A DNA stretch of 35,381 nucleotides, taken from positions 1 to 35,381 of the forward strand of contig CAJXMB010000004.1 in assembly GCA_913056105.1 (NCBI GenBank), in the 5' to 3' direction. This document shows, in pieces, positions 19,612 through 29,537 of the stretch; within the stretch, counting starts at the first letter, position 1, and the number at the start of each line of letters is the position of its first letter. The notes under the pieces were generated by a model that had not been told where the DNA came from, did no database searches, and saw only the letters and a program-made list of their open reading frames with translations. Source of the stretch: an uncultured Nitratiruptor sp. GTDB taxonomy: Bacteria > Campylobacterota > Campylobacteria > Campylobacterales > Nitratiruptoraceae. A program made the position numbers and the translations under genes.

Positions 19612-21619
19612 TAAGACCAGCTTCAATTAAAAAGCAGGATGGTTTAAAATCTATTTTTTTGTTTCTATCATATTTTGCAAAAGATAGAAAAAGTCTATTT
19701 TTTGCTCTTGTTACTGCAACATAAAAGAGTCTTCTCTCCTCTTCTAAACTTCCCCCTTTTGAGATAAGCTTTCTATTTGGAAATCTACCATCAGCTAAAT
19801 CTATAATATAAACTTCATCAAACTCCAATCCTTTGCTTGCATGAACTGTTAAAAGATTTACACCTCTTCCTTGGCTTATCTCATTTTGACCTAAAACTAA
19901 TGCATTATAAAATCTATTTAAATCCTTATAACTTTTTGATATCTCTTTTAAAAGAAAAACCTTTTTATCTATCCTCTCAATGGCATTTGATTTTAAATTC
20001 TCATCAATTGAGCCATCTTTTAGGATTGCTCTTTTATCTGATAAAGTATTTTTAATATAGCTAAAAAGATTCGAGTTTATAATTTTTTCAATAATTGATG
20101 TTGGATTTGATACCCTTTTTAAATCTTTAAATAGATTATAAAACTCATATAAAAACCAAGCTCCATCTTTTGATAGTTTTGGGTGTTTTAAAAGTGAGCT
20201 TCTTTTAAAATCTTCACTAAAATTTAAATCATTAAATCTACTTTTGCTTCCAATTTGAAAAAAATCATCAAACAGAGCCAATTGATAATTTTTAGCTCTC
20301 TTTTTAAAAGGATTATCTATATCGTTTGGATTTAAAATCCCCTTTTTAAAATTCCCATCCCCTAAAACTACTGCTCCATCATATAGCTCTTTTGCTATTG
20401 AGGGACCAATCCCTTTTGCATACTCAAAAATATGTATAAAGCTCATAACATCTTTTGGATTGATAATAAGCGCAATAATATCTAATATAGCTTTTACCTC
20501 TTTTGTATCAAATAGACTAATTCCACCTCTTCTTTTACACCCTACTCCTATCTCTCTTAAGCTTGCCTCAATACCATCTGCGCTTGAGTTGTTTCTAAAA
20601 ATAACAGCTATATTTTCATAAGGTGTATCAGAAGCTTTTATCCTTCTTGCAATATCTTTATATTGCTCCATAACCTCATTGTAAATAAAAAGTTTTGGTT
20701 TTTCAAACTCATCTTCTCTTACGACTTCTAACTTTTTTGGGTATATTCTTTCATTATTTATAATTACTCTGTTTGCCAAAGAGAGGATATGTTTTGTTGA
20801 CCTATAGTTTTTTGTTAGATTAAAAATCTTTGCATCTTTGTATCTATCTTTAAAGCTTGCTATTATATCAATATTTGCACCATTAAAAGCATAGATACTT
20901 TGGTCATAATCTCCCACACAAAACAAAGATTTTGATTTTAAACTATCAAGCATAGATGATTGAAGATTATTTGTATCTTGATATTCATCTACTAATATCT
21001 CAACAAACTCCCCAACTTCATTTGCACTCTCTTTTGCTTTGATTAAGAGGTCATTAAAACTTACAAATCCATACTCATCTTTTGTCCTCTCATATTCATC
21101 TACTATATCATTATAGATATCGATAAACAGCTCTTGTTCTTCTTTTTCTTTAGCTATCCACTCCCCAAAGCTTATATTTAAAACCCTGTTTTGATAAAGT
21201 GAGTACAAATCATATAGATATGAAGCACTAAATGGCTTTTCTTCAAAAATATAAAAATTTCTCTTTTCATATATGCTTTTAAATAGAGTTTTCAACTCCC
21301 TTGGCTGTTTTAAAACAATATTTTGATTTAATTTTTTTAACCATCTATAGCTTACTGCATGAAAAGTACCTGCCTCTATTTTTGAAACCTTCTCTTTATC
21401 ATAATATCTTGCTACTCTACTTATCATCTCTGCCGCAGCCTTATTTGTAAAAGTTAAAAGCAAAATTTTATCTGCATCAACTCTTTCATCTAAAAGATAA
21501 CCGATTCGTCCAACTATGGTTGAAGTCTTTCCTGTTCCAGCACTTGCAATTATTAGGTTGTGTCCAAGTGGAGCAGTTGCAGCTTTGAATTGCTCTTTAT
21601 TTAATCTTGATAGAGGCAT
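19598..21619 (-). CDS. UvrD/Rep-family ATP-dependent DNA helicase
   Basis: LNKEQFKAATAPLGHNLIIASAGTGKTSTIVGRI, LLLTFTNKAAAEM, VDEYQDTN, GDYDQSIYAFNGA, LTKNYRST, VNLLTVHASKGLEFDEVYI, EERRLFYVAVTRAK. Confidence 0.94.
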   Translation of the reverse strand: MPLSRLNKEQFKAATAPLGHNLIIASAGTGKTSTIVGRIGYLLDERVDADKILLLTFTNKAAAEMISRVARYYDKEKVSKIEAGTFHAVSYRWLKKLNQNIVLKQPRELKTLFKSIYEKRNFYIFEEKPFSASYLYDLYSLYQNRVLNISFGEWIAKEKEEQELFIDIYNDIVDEYERTKDEYGFVSFNDLLIKAKESANEVGEFVEILVDEYQDTNNLQSSMLDSLKSKSLFCVGDYDQSIYAFNGANIDIIASFKDRYKDAKIFNLTKNYRSTKHILSLANRVIINNERIYPKKLEVVREDEFEKPKLFIYNEVMEQYKDIARRIKASDTPYENIAVIFRNNSSADGIEASLREIGVGCKRRGGISLFDTKEVKAILDIIALIINPKDVMSFIHIFEYAKGIGPSIAKELYDGAVVLGDGNFKKGILNPNDIDNPFKKRAKNYQLALFDDFFQIGSKSRFNDLNFSEDFKRSSLLKHPKLSKDGAWFLYEFYNLFKDLKRVSNPTSIIEKIINSNLFSYIKNTLSDKRAILKDGSIDENLKSNAIERIDKKVFLLKEISKSYKDLNRFYNALVLGQNEISQGRGVNLLTVHASKGLEFDEVYIIDLADGRFPNRKLISKGGSLEEERRLFYVAVTRAKNRLFLSFAKYDRNKKIDFKPSCFLIEAGLINAL

Positions 21620-21664
21620 AAAATTCCTTTAAATTTTTTGAGATGTTATTTTATCTACTTTTGA

Positions 21665-21670
21665 TATAAT
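21665..21670 (+). promoter_or_regulatory. Putative -10 box TATAAT upstream of valS
   Basis: CTTTTGATATAATTTCGC in the helicase/valS divergent gap. Confidence 0.45.
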
Positions 21671-21701
21671 TTCGCTAAAAAATAGTAAAGGTTTTTTATA
21701 G

Positions 21702-24335
21702 ATGGGCAGTAATAGATATAATCCAAAAGAGATTGAAAAAAAGTTTTATGAGATTTGGGAAAAAAGAGGTCTATTTGAGATAGATAGCAATAAAGATATT
21801 CAAGAAAAAGATAAAACCTTTTGCATTATGATGCCTCCTCCAAATGTAACTGGACGATTGCATATTGGACACGCTTTAACATTTACCCTTCAAGATATTA
21901 TTGTTAGATACAAAAGAATGGATGGATACAAAACTCTTTGGCAACCTGGAACAGATCATGCTGGAATTGCTACACAAAATGTAGTTGAAAGAGAGCTTTT
22001 AAAAGAGGGGACTACCAAAGAAGAGATAGGAAGAGAAAAATTTTTAGAAAAAGTTTGGAAATGGAAAGAGGAGTATGGCAAAACAATAGTTGAGCAGTTA
22101 AAAACTTTAGGTGTTAGTCCAGCGTGGAGCAGAGAAAGATTTACTATGGATGAAGGACTAAAAAATAGCGTTAGAGAGGCTTTTGTTAAGCTCTATAATG
22201 AGGGTTTGATTGTTAAAGGAAACTATATGGTAAATTGGTGCACTCATGATGGTGCACTAAGTGATATTGAGGTTGAGTATAAAGAAGAGAATGGAAAACT
22301 ATATTTTATGAGATATCCTTTAGTAGATGATAGCGGCTATATTGTAGTTGCTACAACAAGACCTGAGACATATTTTGGTGACAGTGCTGTAATGGTAAAT
22401 CCAGATGATGATAGATATAAAAACTTAATAGGTAAAAAAGTAAGACTTCCGTTGATTGATAGAGAGATTCCAATCATTGCTGATAGTTATGTAGATATGG
22501 AATTTGGAACAGGAGCTGTTAAGGTAACTCCTGCGCATGACCCAAACGACTATGAAGTTGGGAAAAGACATAATTTAGAGTTTATAAAAGTCTTTGATGA
22601 AAAGGGAATTTTAAATGAAAATGCTGGAGAGTTTAAAGGGTTAGAGAGATTAGAGGCAAGAGATAAGATAGTAGAAAAACTTAAAGAAGAGGGTTTTATT
22701 GAAAAAATCGAAGATTACAAACATCAAGTTGGACACTGCTATAGATGCTCAAATGTTGTAGAGCCATACATCTCAAAGCAGTGGTTTGTAAAGGCTGATA
22801 TTGCAAAAGAGGCTATAAAAAAGGTAAATGAGGGTGAAGTTAAATTTTTTCCAAGTCACTGGATAAATAGTTTTAATGCTTGGATGAGAGAACTTAGAGA
22901 TTGGTGCATATCAAGGCAACTTTGGTGGGGACACAGAATTCCAGTTTGGTATTGCAAAGATTGTGGATATGAATGGGCAAGTAAAAAGGAAAAAGAGAGC
23001 AAATGTCCAAAATGCTCCTCAACAAATATATATCAAGACCCTGATGTTTTAGATACTTGGTTTAGCTCTTCTTTGTGGCCATTTTCAACGCTTGGTTGGG
23101 GAAATGGTGATTGGGGAAAAAATGAAAAGTGGTTTGAAAATGATTTAAAAGAGTTTTATCCAAACTCTCTTTTGATTACTGGATTTGATATTTTGTTTTT
23201 TTGGGTAGCAAGAATGATGATGATGGGAGAGCATTTTATGCATGAGCTCCCATTTAAAGATATATATCTTCATGCATTGGTTAGAGATGAGCATGGACAA
23301 AAGATGAGTAAATCAAGAGGAAATGTAATAGACCCCCTTGAGATGATTGAAACATATTCAACTGATGCTCTAAGATTTACTCTTGCAATCTTAGCCGTTC
23401 AAGGAAGAGATATAAAACTAAGCAAAGATAGCTTAGAGCTTTCAAGAAACTTTACAAATAAACTCTATAATGCAGCAAGATTTTTGCAACTAAATCAAAA
23501 AAGTTTTAAAGATTTAGATGAGATTGAGATAAAAACTGATCTTGGAAAATATATCTTAAGTAGGTTTAATAGAGCCATAAAAGAGACAAGAGAGAATTTA
23601 GATAGTTACAGATTCAATGATGCAGCAACAACACTATATAGATTTTTATGGGGAGAGTTTTGCGATTGGGGAATTGAGCTTAGCAAAGCAAACAAAGATG
23701 CAATTAGTGAGCTTGGAGCAATCTATAAAGAGTCTATGAAGCTTTTACACCCATTTATGCCTTTTATTAGTGAATATCTATACCAACTATTAAGCAATCA
23801 AGATTTAGAAAATAGCAAATCAATTATGATAAGTAGATATCCAAAAGTAACCTTTTTTGATGAAGAGATAGAAAAAAGATTCTCGCTTATAATTGAGGCA
23901 ATTGTATCAATTAGGAGAGCAAAAACTTTGGTTGATTTGGCAAATAAAAAGATTCAAAAAGTTTATATTAAATTTGAAAGCAATATCGATAAGAGTGATA
24001 TAGTTCCTTATATTCAAAAATTGGCAAAGGTTGAAAAGGTAGAGTTTACATCTAAAAAGATTGAAAATGCAATAGTTGATGTTAGTGATAATTTAGAGGT
24101 ATTTGTGCCAACTAAAACTATTGATTTAACACCTATTTTAAATAGGCTAAAGAAACAAAAAGCAAAAATCCAAAAAGATTTAGAAAAGGTAGAAAAAATC
24201 CTATCAAACAAAAATTTTATCAAGAATGCTCCAAAAAATGTAATAGAGCAAAATCAAAAACAAAAAGAGGAGCTAAGTGAAAAGCTATCAAAAGTTATAA
24301 AAGAGTTATCAAGTTTGGAGAGTATAGATGGATGA
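21702..24335 (+). CDS. valS: Valyl-tRNA synthetase
   Basis: MMPPPNVTGRLHIGHALT (HIGH), GTDHAGIATQ, QKMSKSRGNVIDPL (KMSKS), C-terminal coiled-coil arm. Confidence 0.98.
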   Translation: MGSNRYNPKEIEKKFYEIWEKRGLFEIDSNKDIQEKDKTFCIMMPPPNVTGRLHIGHALTFTLQDIIVRYKRMDGYKTLWQPGTDHAGIATQNVVERELLKEGTTKEEIGREKFLEKVWKWKEEYGKTIVEQLKTLGVSPAWSRERFTMDEGLKNSVREAFVKLYNEGLIVKGNYMVNWCTHDGALSDIEVEYKEENGKLYFMRYPLVDDSGYIVVATTRPETYFGDSAVMVNPDDDRYKNLIGKKVRLPLIDREIPIIADSYVDMEFGTGAVKVTPAHDPNDYEVGKRHNLEFIKVFDEKGILNENAGEFKGLERLEARDKIVEKLKEEGFIEKIEDYKHQVGHCYRCSNVVEPYISKQWFVKADIAKEAIKKVNEGEVKFFPSHWINSFNAWMRELRDWCISRQLWWGHRIPVWYCKDCGYEWASKKEKESKCPKCSSTNIYQDPDVLDTWFSSSLWPFSTLGWGNGDWGKNEKWFENDLKEFYPNSLLITGFDILFFWVARMMMMGEHFMHELPFKDIYLHALVRDEHGQKMSKSRGNVIDPLEMIETYSTDALRFTLAILAVQGRDIKLSKDSLELSRNFTNKLYNAARFLQLNQKSFKDLDEIEIKTDLGKYILSRFNRAIKETRENLDSYRFNDAATTLYRFLWGEFCDWGIELSKANKDAISELGAIYKESMKLLHPFMPFISEYLYQLLSNQDLENSKSIMISRYPKVTFFDEEIEKRFSLIIEAIVSIRRAKTLVDLANKKIQKVYIKFESNIDKSDIVPYIQKLAKVEKVEFTSKKIENAIVDVSDNLEVFVPTKTIDLTPILNRLKKQKAKIQKDLEKVEKILSNKNFIKNAPKNVIEQNQKQKEELSEKLSKVIKELSSLESIDG

Positions 24336-25014
24336 AAAAATTTTAGAGATGCTCCAACTTCAAAATAGATTAAATTCTGATACAAATGGAGTAAATTGGA
24401 GAGATGGTTTTACAAAAAACGGGAAAAAAATCAATTGGAAAAGATGTATATATATGGAAACAGCTGAATTGATTGACTCTTTTCCTTGGAAGCATTGGAA
24501 AGATATAGACTCCAATATTGATATAGATAATATTAAAATCGAAGTTGTTGATATTTGGCACTTTTTGATGAGCTATCTTTTAGAGTTCCACGACCCTATA
24601 AAATTAACCAATATAATATCAAACTTCATCGATTCAAAAAGCGATATTAAGATTCCACAAAAGTGGCAAAAAGAGGATAATGAAAAGATAGATATTTTTT
24701 TGGATATATTTGAAGAGATGATGGCTCTATCTTTAATAAAGAGTGATGATGAGGTATATCAAGAGAGTCTGTTGGAGCAATTTTTTAAAATTTGCGATAG
24801 TGTGAATTTAAGTTTTAATGAACTTTATAAACTATATATTGGAAAAAATGTATTAAATAAATTTAGACAAGACTTTGGTTATAAAGAGGGAGCTTATAAA
24901 AAGATATGGGATGGCAAAGAGGATAATGTCTGGATGCAAGAGATTTTAGAAAAAGAAAAAGATATAGATTTTGATAGTTTATATAATAGATTAAAAGAGG
25001 TTTATCCAGATTAA
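24328..25014 (+). CDS. dut: Dimeric (all-alpha) dUTPase
   Basis: MLQLQNRLNSDTNGVNWRDG, CIYMETAELIDSFPWKHWK, IEVVDIWHFLMS: dimeric dUTPase/MazG-like motifs; overlaps the valS 3' end. Confidence 0.85.
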   Translation: MDEKILEMLQLQNRLNSDTNGVNWRDGFTKNGKKINWKRCIYMETAELIDSFPWKHWKDIDSNIDIDNIKIEVVDIWHFLMSYLLEFHDPIKLTNIISNFIDSKSDIKIPQKWQKEDNEKIDIFLDIFEEMMALSLIKSDDEVYQESLLEQFFKICDSVNLSFNELYKLYIGKNVLNKFRQDFGYKEGAYKKIWDGKEDNVWMQEILEKEKDIDFDSLYNRLKEVYPD

Positions 25015-25403
25015 TCTTTATAAGGGCTCTCTTTTTTATTTTCTAACAACTTTTTACTTTTTGATTTTAAAACCGAGCTTCCTTCAAAAAGACCACCTTT
25101 ATCTATTATTAAATTTTCAACAACTATCTCGCCTCTTAAAACTCCATCTTGTAAAATCTCTATCTCTTCACACTCTGCTTGTCCTATAAATTCTCCATTT
25201 ACAATTAACCGTTTTGCTTTTAGCTCTCCTTTTACAATTCCACCTTTGCCTATACTTACTATATTTGATGAAAATATTTTTCCTTCCCACTCCCCTTCTA
25301 CATGTAGTTTAGCACTTAAACTACTCTCCCCTTTTATCTTTGTTCCACTGCTAATAATTGTTGTAGATTTATCTGCTGAAGTTGAGTGTTTAAAAATTCC
25401 CAT
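25011..25403 (-). CDS. Bactofilin (polymer-forming cytoskeletal protein, CcmA-like)
   Basis: TIISSGTKIKGESSLSAKLHVEGEWEGKIFSSNIVSIGKGGIVKGELKAKRLIVNGEFIGQAECEEIEIL: beta-helical bactofilin repeat pattern. Confidence 0.9.
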   Translation of the reverse strand: MGIFKHSTSADKSTTIISSGTKIKGESSLSAKLHVEGEWEGKIFSSNIVSIGKGGIVKGELKAKRLIVNGEFIGQAECEEIEILQDGVLRGEIVVENLIIDKGGLFEGSSVLKSKSKKLLENKKESPYKD

Positions 25404-25404
25404 C

Positions 25405-26304
25405 TTATTCCTTTAATTTTTCTATATATTTTTTTTGCCACTTAACAGCTTCTATCAAGGATAGCCAATCCACTCTTTTCTCTTTTTTAAAGATTTTATC
25501 ATAATTTTTTAGATTCCAATTTAAAAAATATTTTGGATTTAGTGCAATATTTAGATATCTAATCTCATAATGAAGATGTGGACCATTACTAAGTCCACTA
25601 TTTCCAGTAAGTGCAACTAAATCCCCTTTTTTAACAAACTCTCCTCTTTTAACTAAAATCTTGCTTAAATGTCCATAAAGGGTTTTAAATCCAAAATTGT
25701 GATCAATTATAAGTAGATTTCCATAACCACTACTTTTATGATAATTAGCAAATTCAACTACTCCATCTGCTGGTGCATAAACTTTAGAGCCAAATTTAGC
25801 TCTTAAATCAATACCTCTATGAAACTCTTTTTTATGAAGCATTGGATTTATTCTCCATCCAAAAGGAGATGTAACTACCATAGTTCCAACTGGAGAGCCA
25901 TTAGGAATAGCTCTTAAAATCAATTTTTTATCAATAAGATCAAGTTTAGCTAACTCCAATCTTTTAAAACTATCCACATCCTTTGGCGGAGTAAAATTTA
26001 TAATATCTTCAATATCAGCAATTTTGTCATTTATCTGGTTTAAAATTTTCTCTTTGTACTCTATTTTGTTTTTTAAATCTTTATTACTCTTTTCTAAAAA
26101 GAATTTAGTCTCTTTTAGCTTCTTAATAGTTTTAGACTGATTTTCAACTTCACTTTTTAAATATTTTATTGTTACTACAGAAATTGCTAAAAATATAAAA
26201 ATCATTAAAATAAAAGTAATAAGAAATCTTTTGATAAGTTGTGAAATTGTGTACTGCTTTGAACCCTTAAGTGTTGTTATGGTAATTAATAGTTTATTTC
26301 TCAT
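25405..26304 (-). CDS. M23-family peptidoglycan endopeptidase (Csd1-like)
   Basis: N-terminal TM and coiled coil; LytM domain HRGIDLRAKFGSKVYAPADGVV...GPHLHYEIRY. Confidence 0.9.
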   Translation of the reverse strand: MRNKLLITITTLKGSKQYTISQLIKRFLITFILMIFIFLAISVVTIKYLKSEVENQSKTIKKLKETKFFLEKSNKDLKNKIEYKEKILNQINDKIADIEDIINFTPPKDVDSFKRLELAKLDLIDKKLILRAIPNGSPVGTMVVTSPFGWRINPMLHKKEFHRGIDLRAKFGSKVYAPADGVVEFANYHKSSGYGNLLIIDHNFGFKTLYGHLSKILVKRGEFVKKGDLVALTGNSGLSNGPHLHYEIRYLNIALNPKYFLNWNLKNYDKIFKKEKRVDWLSLIEAVKWQKKYIEKLKE

Positions 26305-27064
26305 CTATTAAAAGCTCTTTTGCAAAAACATATATAGCTGCATTATATAGACTAAGAAGATACAATAAAAGTAGTGCCACAGGCAAAAGTATAAATGTTG
26401 AAGAAAGAAGTATTGAAAATATATATACAAAAGTTACAATAATTGACCAAATAAAGATCAAAATAAAATACTCTTTATTAAAGGTCTTTTTCCAAAATTT
26501 TGGATTTAAAAGCAAAAAACTATTTTTAAATGCCTCGTTGAAATTTTCACTAAATATTATTTTTCCAAAAACTGCAGGAAAAACATATAACAAAAAACCA
26601 ATAATTAGTAATATTATTATAGAAGGTATAGAGTATTGAGTTGCCATTTCAAACATTAATTGATTAGAATTCATATTGCTAAAATATTGCATATTTATTG
26701 CTCCAAAAGGAATTGATATGATAAAAAATATAAAAAATAGCAACAAAGCAATAAAAAATAGACCCAAAAATCCCCCTGAAGCAATAGAGAGATATTTTGT
26801 TAAAAAGTCTGCTATTTTTGTCTCAGAAGCTTTAGTAGCTATCTCATCAATAGTTTCAATTTCATTTACACTTTTTCCAAAATATATCTGAATTGATAGA
26901 CTCAATATTGAGTAAAAAATTGCAAATATTATCCCTAAAATTGGAATAGCGCTAAAAATAAGCAAAACTACTAAAATAGCTAATGCTCCAAATGAGAGTG
27001 CATAATTTCCCTTAAAGAAATTAATACTAAGTTTCATTGCTGTTATATTACTTTTTTCAATCAT
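26294..27064 (-). CDS. Uncharacterised multi-TM membrane protein
   Basis: 256 aa with about six hydrophobic segments; stop overlaps the start of the M23 peptidase gene. Confidence 0.6.
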   Translation of the reverse strand: MIEKSNITAMKLSINFFKGNYALSFGALAILVVLLIFSAIPILGIIFAIFYSILSLSIQIYFGKSVNEIETIDEIATKASETKIADFLTKYLSIASGGFLGLFFIALLLFFIFFIISIPFGAINMQYFSNMNSNQLMFEMATQYSIPSIIILLIIGFLLYVFPAVFGKIIFSENFNEAFKNSFLLLNPKFWKKTFNKEYFILIFIWSIIVTFVYIFSILLSSTFILLPVALLLLYLLSLYNAAIYVFAKELLIDEK

Positions 27065-27073
27065 TTTCTTCTC

Positions 27074-27568
27074 CTAATTAAAATAGTCTTTTGAAAAATT
27101 TTTTAATGTTTTATAAATCTTTTCAAAATCTGTGCTATAAACTCTTGTATTGGCAATAGAGGTTATAAAGTTTGTATCTCTTTGCCATCTTGGAACTAAA
27201 TGCATATGAATATGCTCAGCTATTCCAGCTCCTGCAGCTACTCCAAGATTCATACCTATATTTACACCCTCTGCATTAAACTTCTCTTTTAAAAGAGCAA
27301 CTCCTCTTTTGGCTAAAAAACTCATTCTAAGCCAAGTTTCATCTTTTAGACTTTCAAGATTATCTAAATGCATATGCGGGATAATCATGAAATGACCTGG
27401 AGTATATGGGTATTTGTTCATAACTATAAAACAACTTTCATCTCTAAAGAGCACATGGTTTTTCTCATCCATTGATGGATTTTTGCTTATATTGCAAAAA
27501 ACACAACCTTTTTCTTTTTTATCATTTATATATTCACTCCTCCATGGAGCATATAAGATATTTAACAC
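27074..27568 (-). CDS. HIT-family protein
   Basis: CVFCNI N-terminal motif and AEHIHMHLVPRW histidine triad; GTG start. Confidence 0.92.
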   Translation of the reverse strand: MLNILYAPWRSEYINDKKEKGCVFCNISKNPSMDEKNHVLFRDESCFIVMNKYPYTPGHFMIIPHMHLDNLESLKDETWLRMSFLAKRGVALLKEKFNAEGVNIGMNLGVAAGAGIAEHIHMHLVPRWQRDTNFITSIANTRVYSTDFEKIYKTLKNFSKDYFN

Positions 27569-27577
27569 TTTTTATCC

Positions 27578-29425
27578 TTAAAGTTTAATTATACCAGGAA
27601 AAATTAATAAAACTATTAAAGCCAAAATTTGCAAAATAATAAATGGAATTACTCCTTTATAGATATCTTTTGTGCTTACCAAATTTCCAGCTGCTCCTTT
27701 TAGATAAAAGAGAGCAAATCCAAAAGGAGGAGTTAAAAAGCTACTTTGTAGATTCATAGCTATTAAAATAGCAAACCATATTGGGTCAATTCCAAATGTA
27801 TGAATAATTGGAACAAAAAGCGGTATAACAATAAACGATATTTCTACAAAATCAACAAAAAATCCAAGTATAAAAATTGAAACCATTGCTATAAAGATAA
27901 ATAGCCACTTACTTCCTATATCTTGACTAAAAAAGTTATGAACTAACTCTCCACCTCCTAACTCATTAAATACCAAACTAAAAGTTGTAGCACCTATTAA
28001 AATCGCAAAAATCATAGAGGTTAGCTTAACTGTCTCAATAGTTGAATATTTAATCATCTCAAAATTTAGGCTTTTGTTAAAAAGAGTTAAAACTAAAGCA
28101 CCAACAACACCCATTGCAGCTGATTCAGTAGGAGTTGCAATCCCAGCAAATATTGAGCCAAGCACTGCTACAATAAGCAAAAATGGAGGAATTATAGAAA
28201 AAAGAATATCTTTTTTTGTTACCTTTTTTTCAAGCTTCACAGGAGGAGCTGCATCTTTTTTAATATATGAATATATGAAAATATATGCTATATAAAAAGC
28301 CACAAGTAAAAGTCCAGGAACCACAGCAGCTCTAAATAGATCTCCCACACTAACACTCATAACATCGCCCAAAATAATTAAAACTATTGATGGAGGTATG
28401 ATTTGCCCAAGTGTTCCACTTGCAACTATAGTTCCAGAAGATAGCTTTTTATCATATCCATATTTTAACATTATAGGAAGGCTTATAATACTCATCATAA
28501 CAACACTTGCTCCAACAATCCCAGTAGCTGCGGCTAAAATTGCTCCAACTACTACTATGCTTACTGCTAACCCTCCTCTAACTTCTCCAAAAGCAGCACC
28601 AAGATTTTCTAAAAGATTTTTAGCTAAATTACTCTTTTCTAAAATAAGTCCCATCAAGATAAATAGTGGAACTGCCATTAAAGTAAAATTTTGCATAATT
28701 CCATAGATTCTCATTGGAAGCATCTTAAATATATCTAAACTCAAATCATAATCACTAAAAGCAAATAAAATCCCAATAAATCCAAAAACAAAAGCTACCC
28801 TAAACCCACTCATAAGCAAAACTAAAGCCAATAAAAACATCAAAATTGATGGCTCTAAAATAAAATTTAAATCTAAACTAAATAGATACAGAATAGCTCC
28901 AAAAACAATCAAAGAAAAAAGAATAAATTTAAAATTTTTTATTTTCATATATGACTTTATAATCTCAGAAATTGCTTGCAAAAAGAGCAAAATCGCACTT
29001 ATCACAATAGCGGATTTAATCAAATATCTACAACAAAGACCTCCAGGATCACTTGAGGATTCATGTTGTATGTAACTTTGAAGAGCAAAATCATATCCAA
29101 AATAGATAATAAGAAGTGAAAAAGGGATAATTAAAAATAGATTATCTAAAATATTTATATACTCTTTTGTTTTTGAAGAGAATTTTTCAAAAAATATATC
29201 AACTCTTACATGTTTATCATGTTTTAAGGCATATCCAATTCCAAGTAAAAAAGTTAGATCAAAAAAGTGCCACTCAAGCTCTTGAAGAGCGATTGAACCT
29301 TCGTGAAATAGGTATCGCATAAAAGCATCATAAAAGACTAAAAATGCTAAAGCTAAAACTATAAAAGATGCAATAGAGGCAACAAAACTATTTAATCTAT
29401 CTATATAGTAAGAAAGTTTATTCAC
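27578..29425 (-). CDS. TRAP transporter fused permease (DctQ-DctM)
   Basis: N-terminal DctQ-like region (ALQELEWHFFDLTFLLGIGYALKHDKHVRVDIFFE) fused to DctM-like region (LMAVPLFILMGLILEKS, ATGIVGASVVMMSIISLPIMLKYGYDKKLSSGTIVASGTLGQIIPPSIVLIILGDV). GTG 29425 with AAGGA is a better start than TTG 29455. Confidence 0.9.
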   Translation of the reverse strand: MNKLSYYIDRLNSFVASIASFIVLALAFLVFYDAFMRYLFHEGSIALQELEWHFFDLTFLLGIGYALKHDKHVRVDIFFEKFSSKTKEYINILDNLFLIIPFSLLIIYFGYDFALQSYIQHESSSDPGGLCCRYLIKSAIVISAILLFLQAISEIIKSYMKIKNFKFILFSLIVFGAILYLFSLDLNFILEPSILMFLLALVLLMSGFRVAFVFGFIGILFAFSDYDLSLDIFKMLPMRIYGIMQNFTLMAVPLFILMGLILEKSNLAKNLLENLGAAFGEVRGGLAVSIVVVGAILAAATGIVGASVVMMSIISLPIMLKYGYDKKLSSGTIVASGTLGQIIPPSIVLIILGDVMSVSVGDLFRAAVVPGLLLVAFYIAYIFIYSYIKKDAAPPVKLEKKVTKKDILFSIIPPFLLIVAVLGSIFAGIATPTESAAMGVVGALVLTLFNKSLNFEMIKYSTIETVKLTSMIFAILIGATTFSLVFNELGGGELVHNFFSQDIGSKWLFIFIAMVSIFILGFFVDFVEISFIVIPLFVPIIHTFGIDPIWFAILIAMNLQSSFLTPPFGFALFYLKGAAGNLVSTKDIYKGVIPFIILQILALIVLLIFPGIIKL

Positions 29426-29429
29426 TATT

Positions 29430-29528
29430 TCATCCTTTTTTAAAAAAGTATTCAAAAATTTTTTGTAAAGCTACTATCACAAATACCAAAATTACAATTG
29501 CTAAAAATTCAAGAAAAAAGTTTTTCAA
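29430..29528 (-). CDS. Putative 32-aa single-TM small protein (not in supplied ORF track)
   Basis: TTG 29528 preceded by AAGGA at about 6 nt; translates MKNFFLEFLAIVILVFVIVALQKIFEYFFKKG*. Lies between the murF stop and the TRAP start. Confidence 0.5.
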   Translation of the reverse strand: MKNFFLEFLAIVILVFVIVALQKIFEYFFKKG

Positions 29529-29537
29529 ATCCAATCC

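Noticed and set aside
28398-28706. 102-aa plus-strand ORF within the TRAP permease
   Set aside because: Antisense shadow of a conserved membrane protein; Ala/Pro/Thr-rich composition mirrors the opposite strand.
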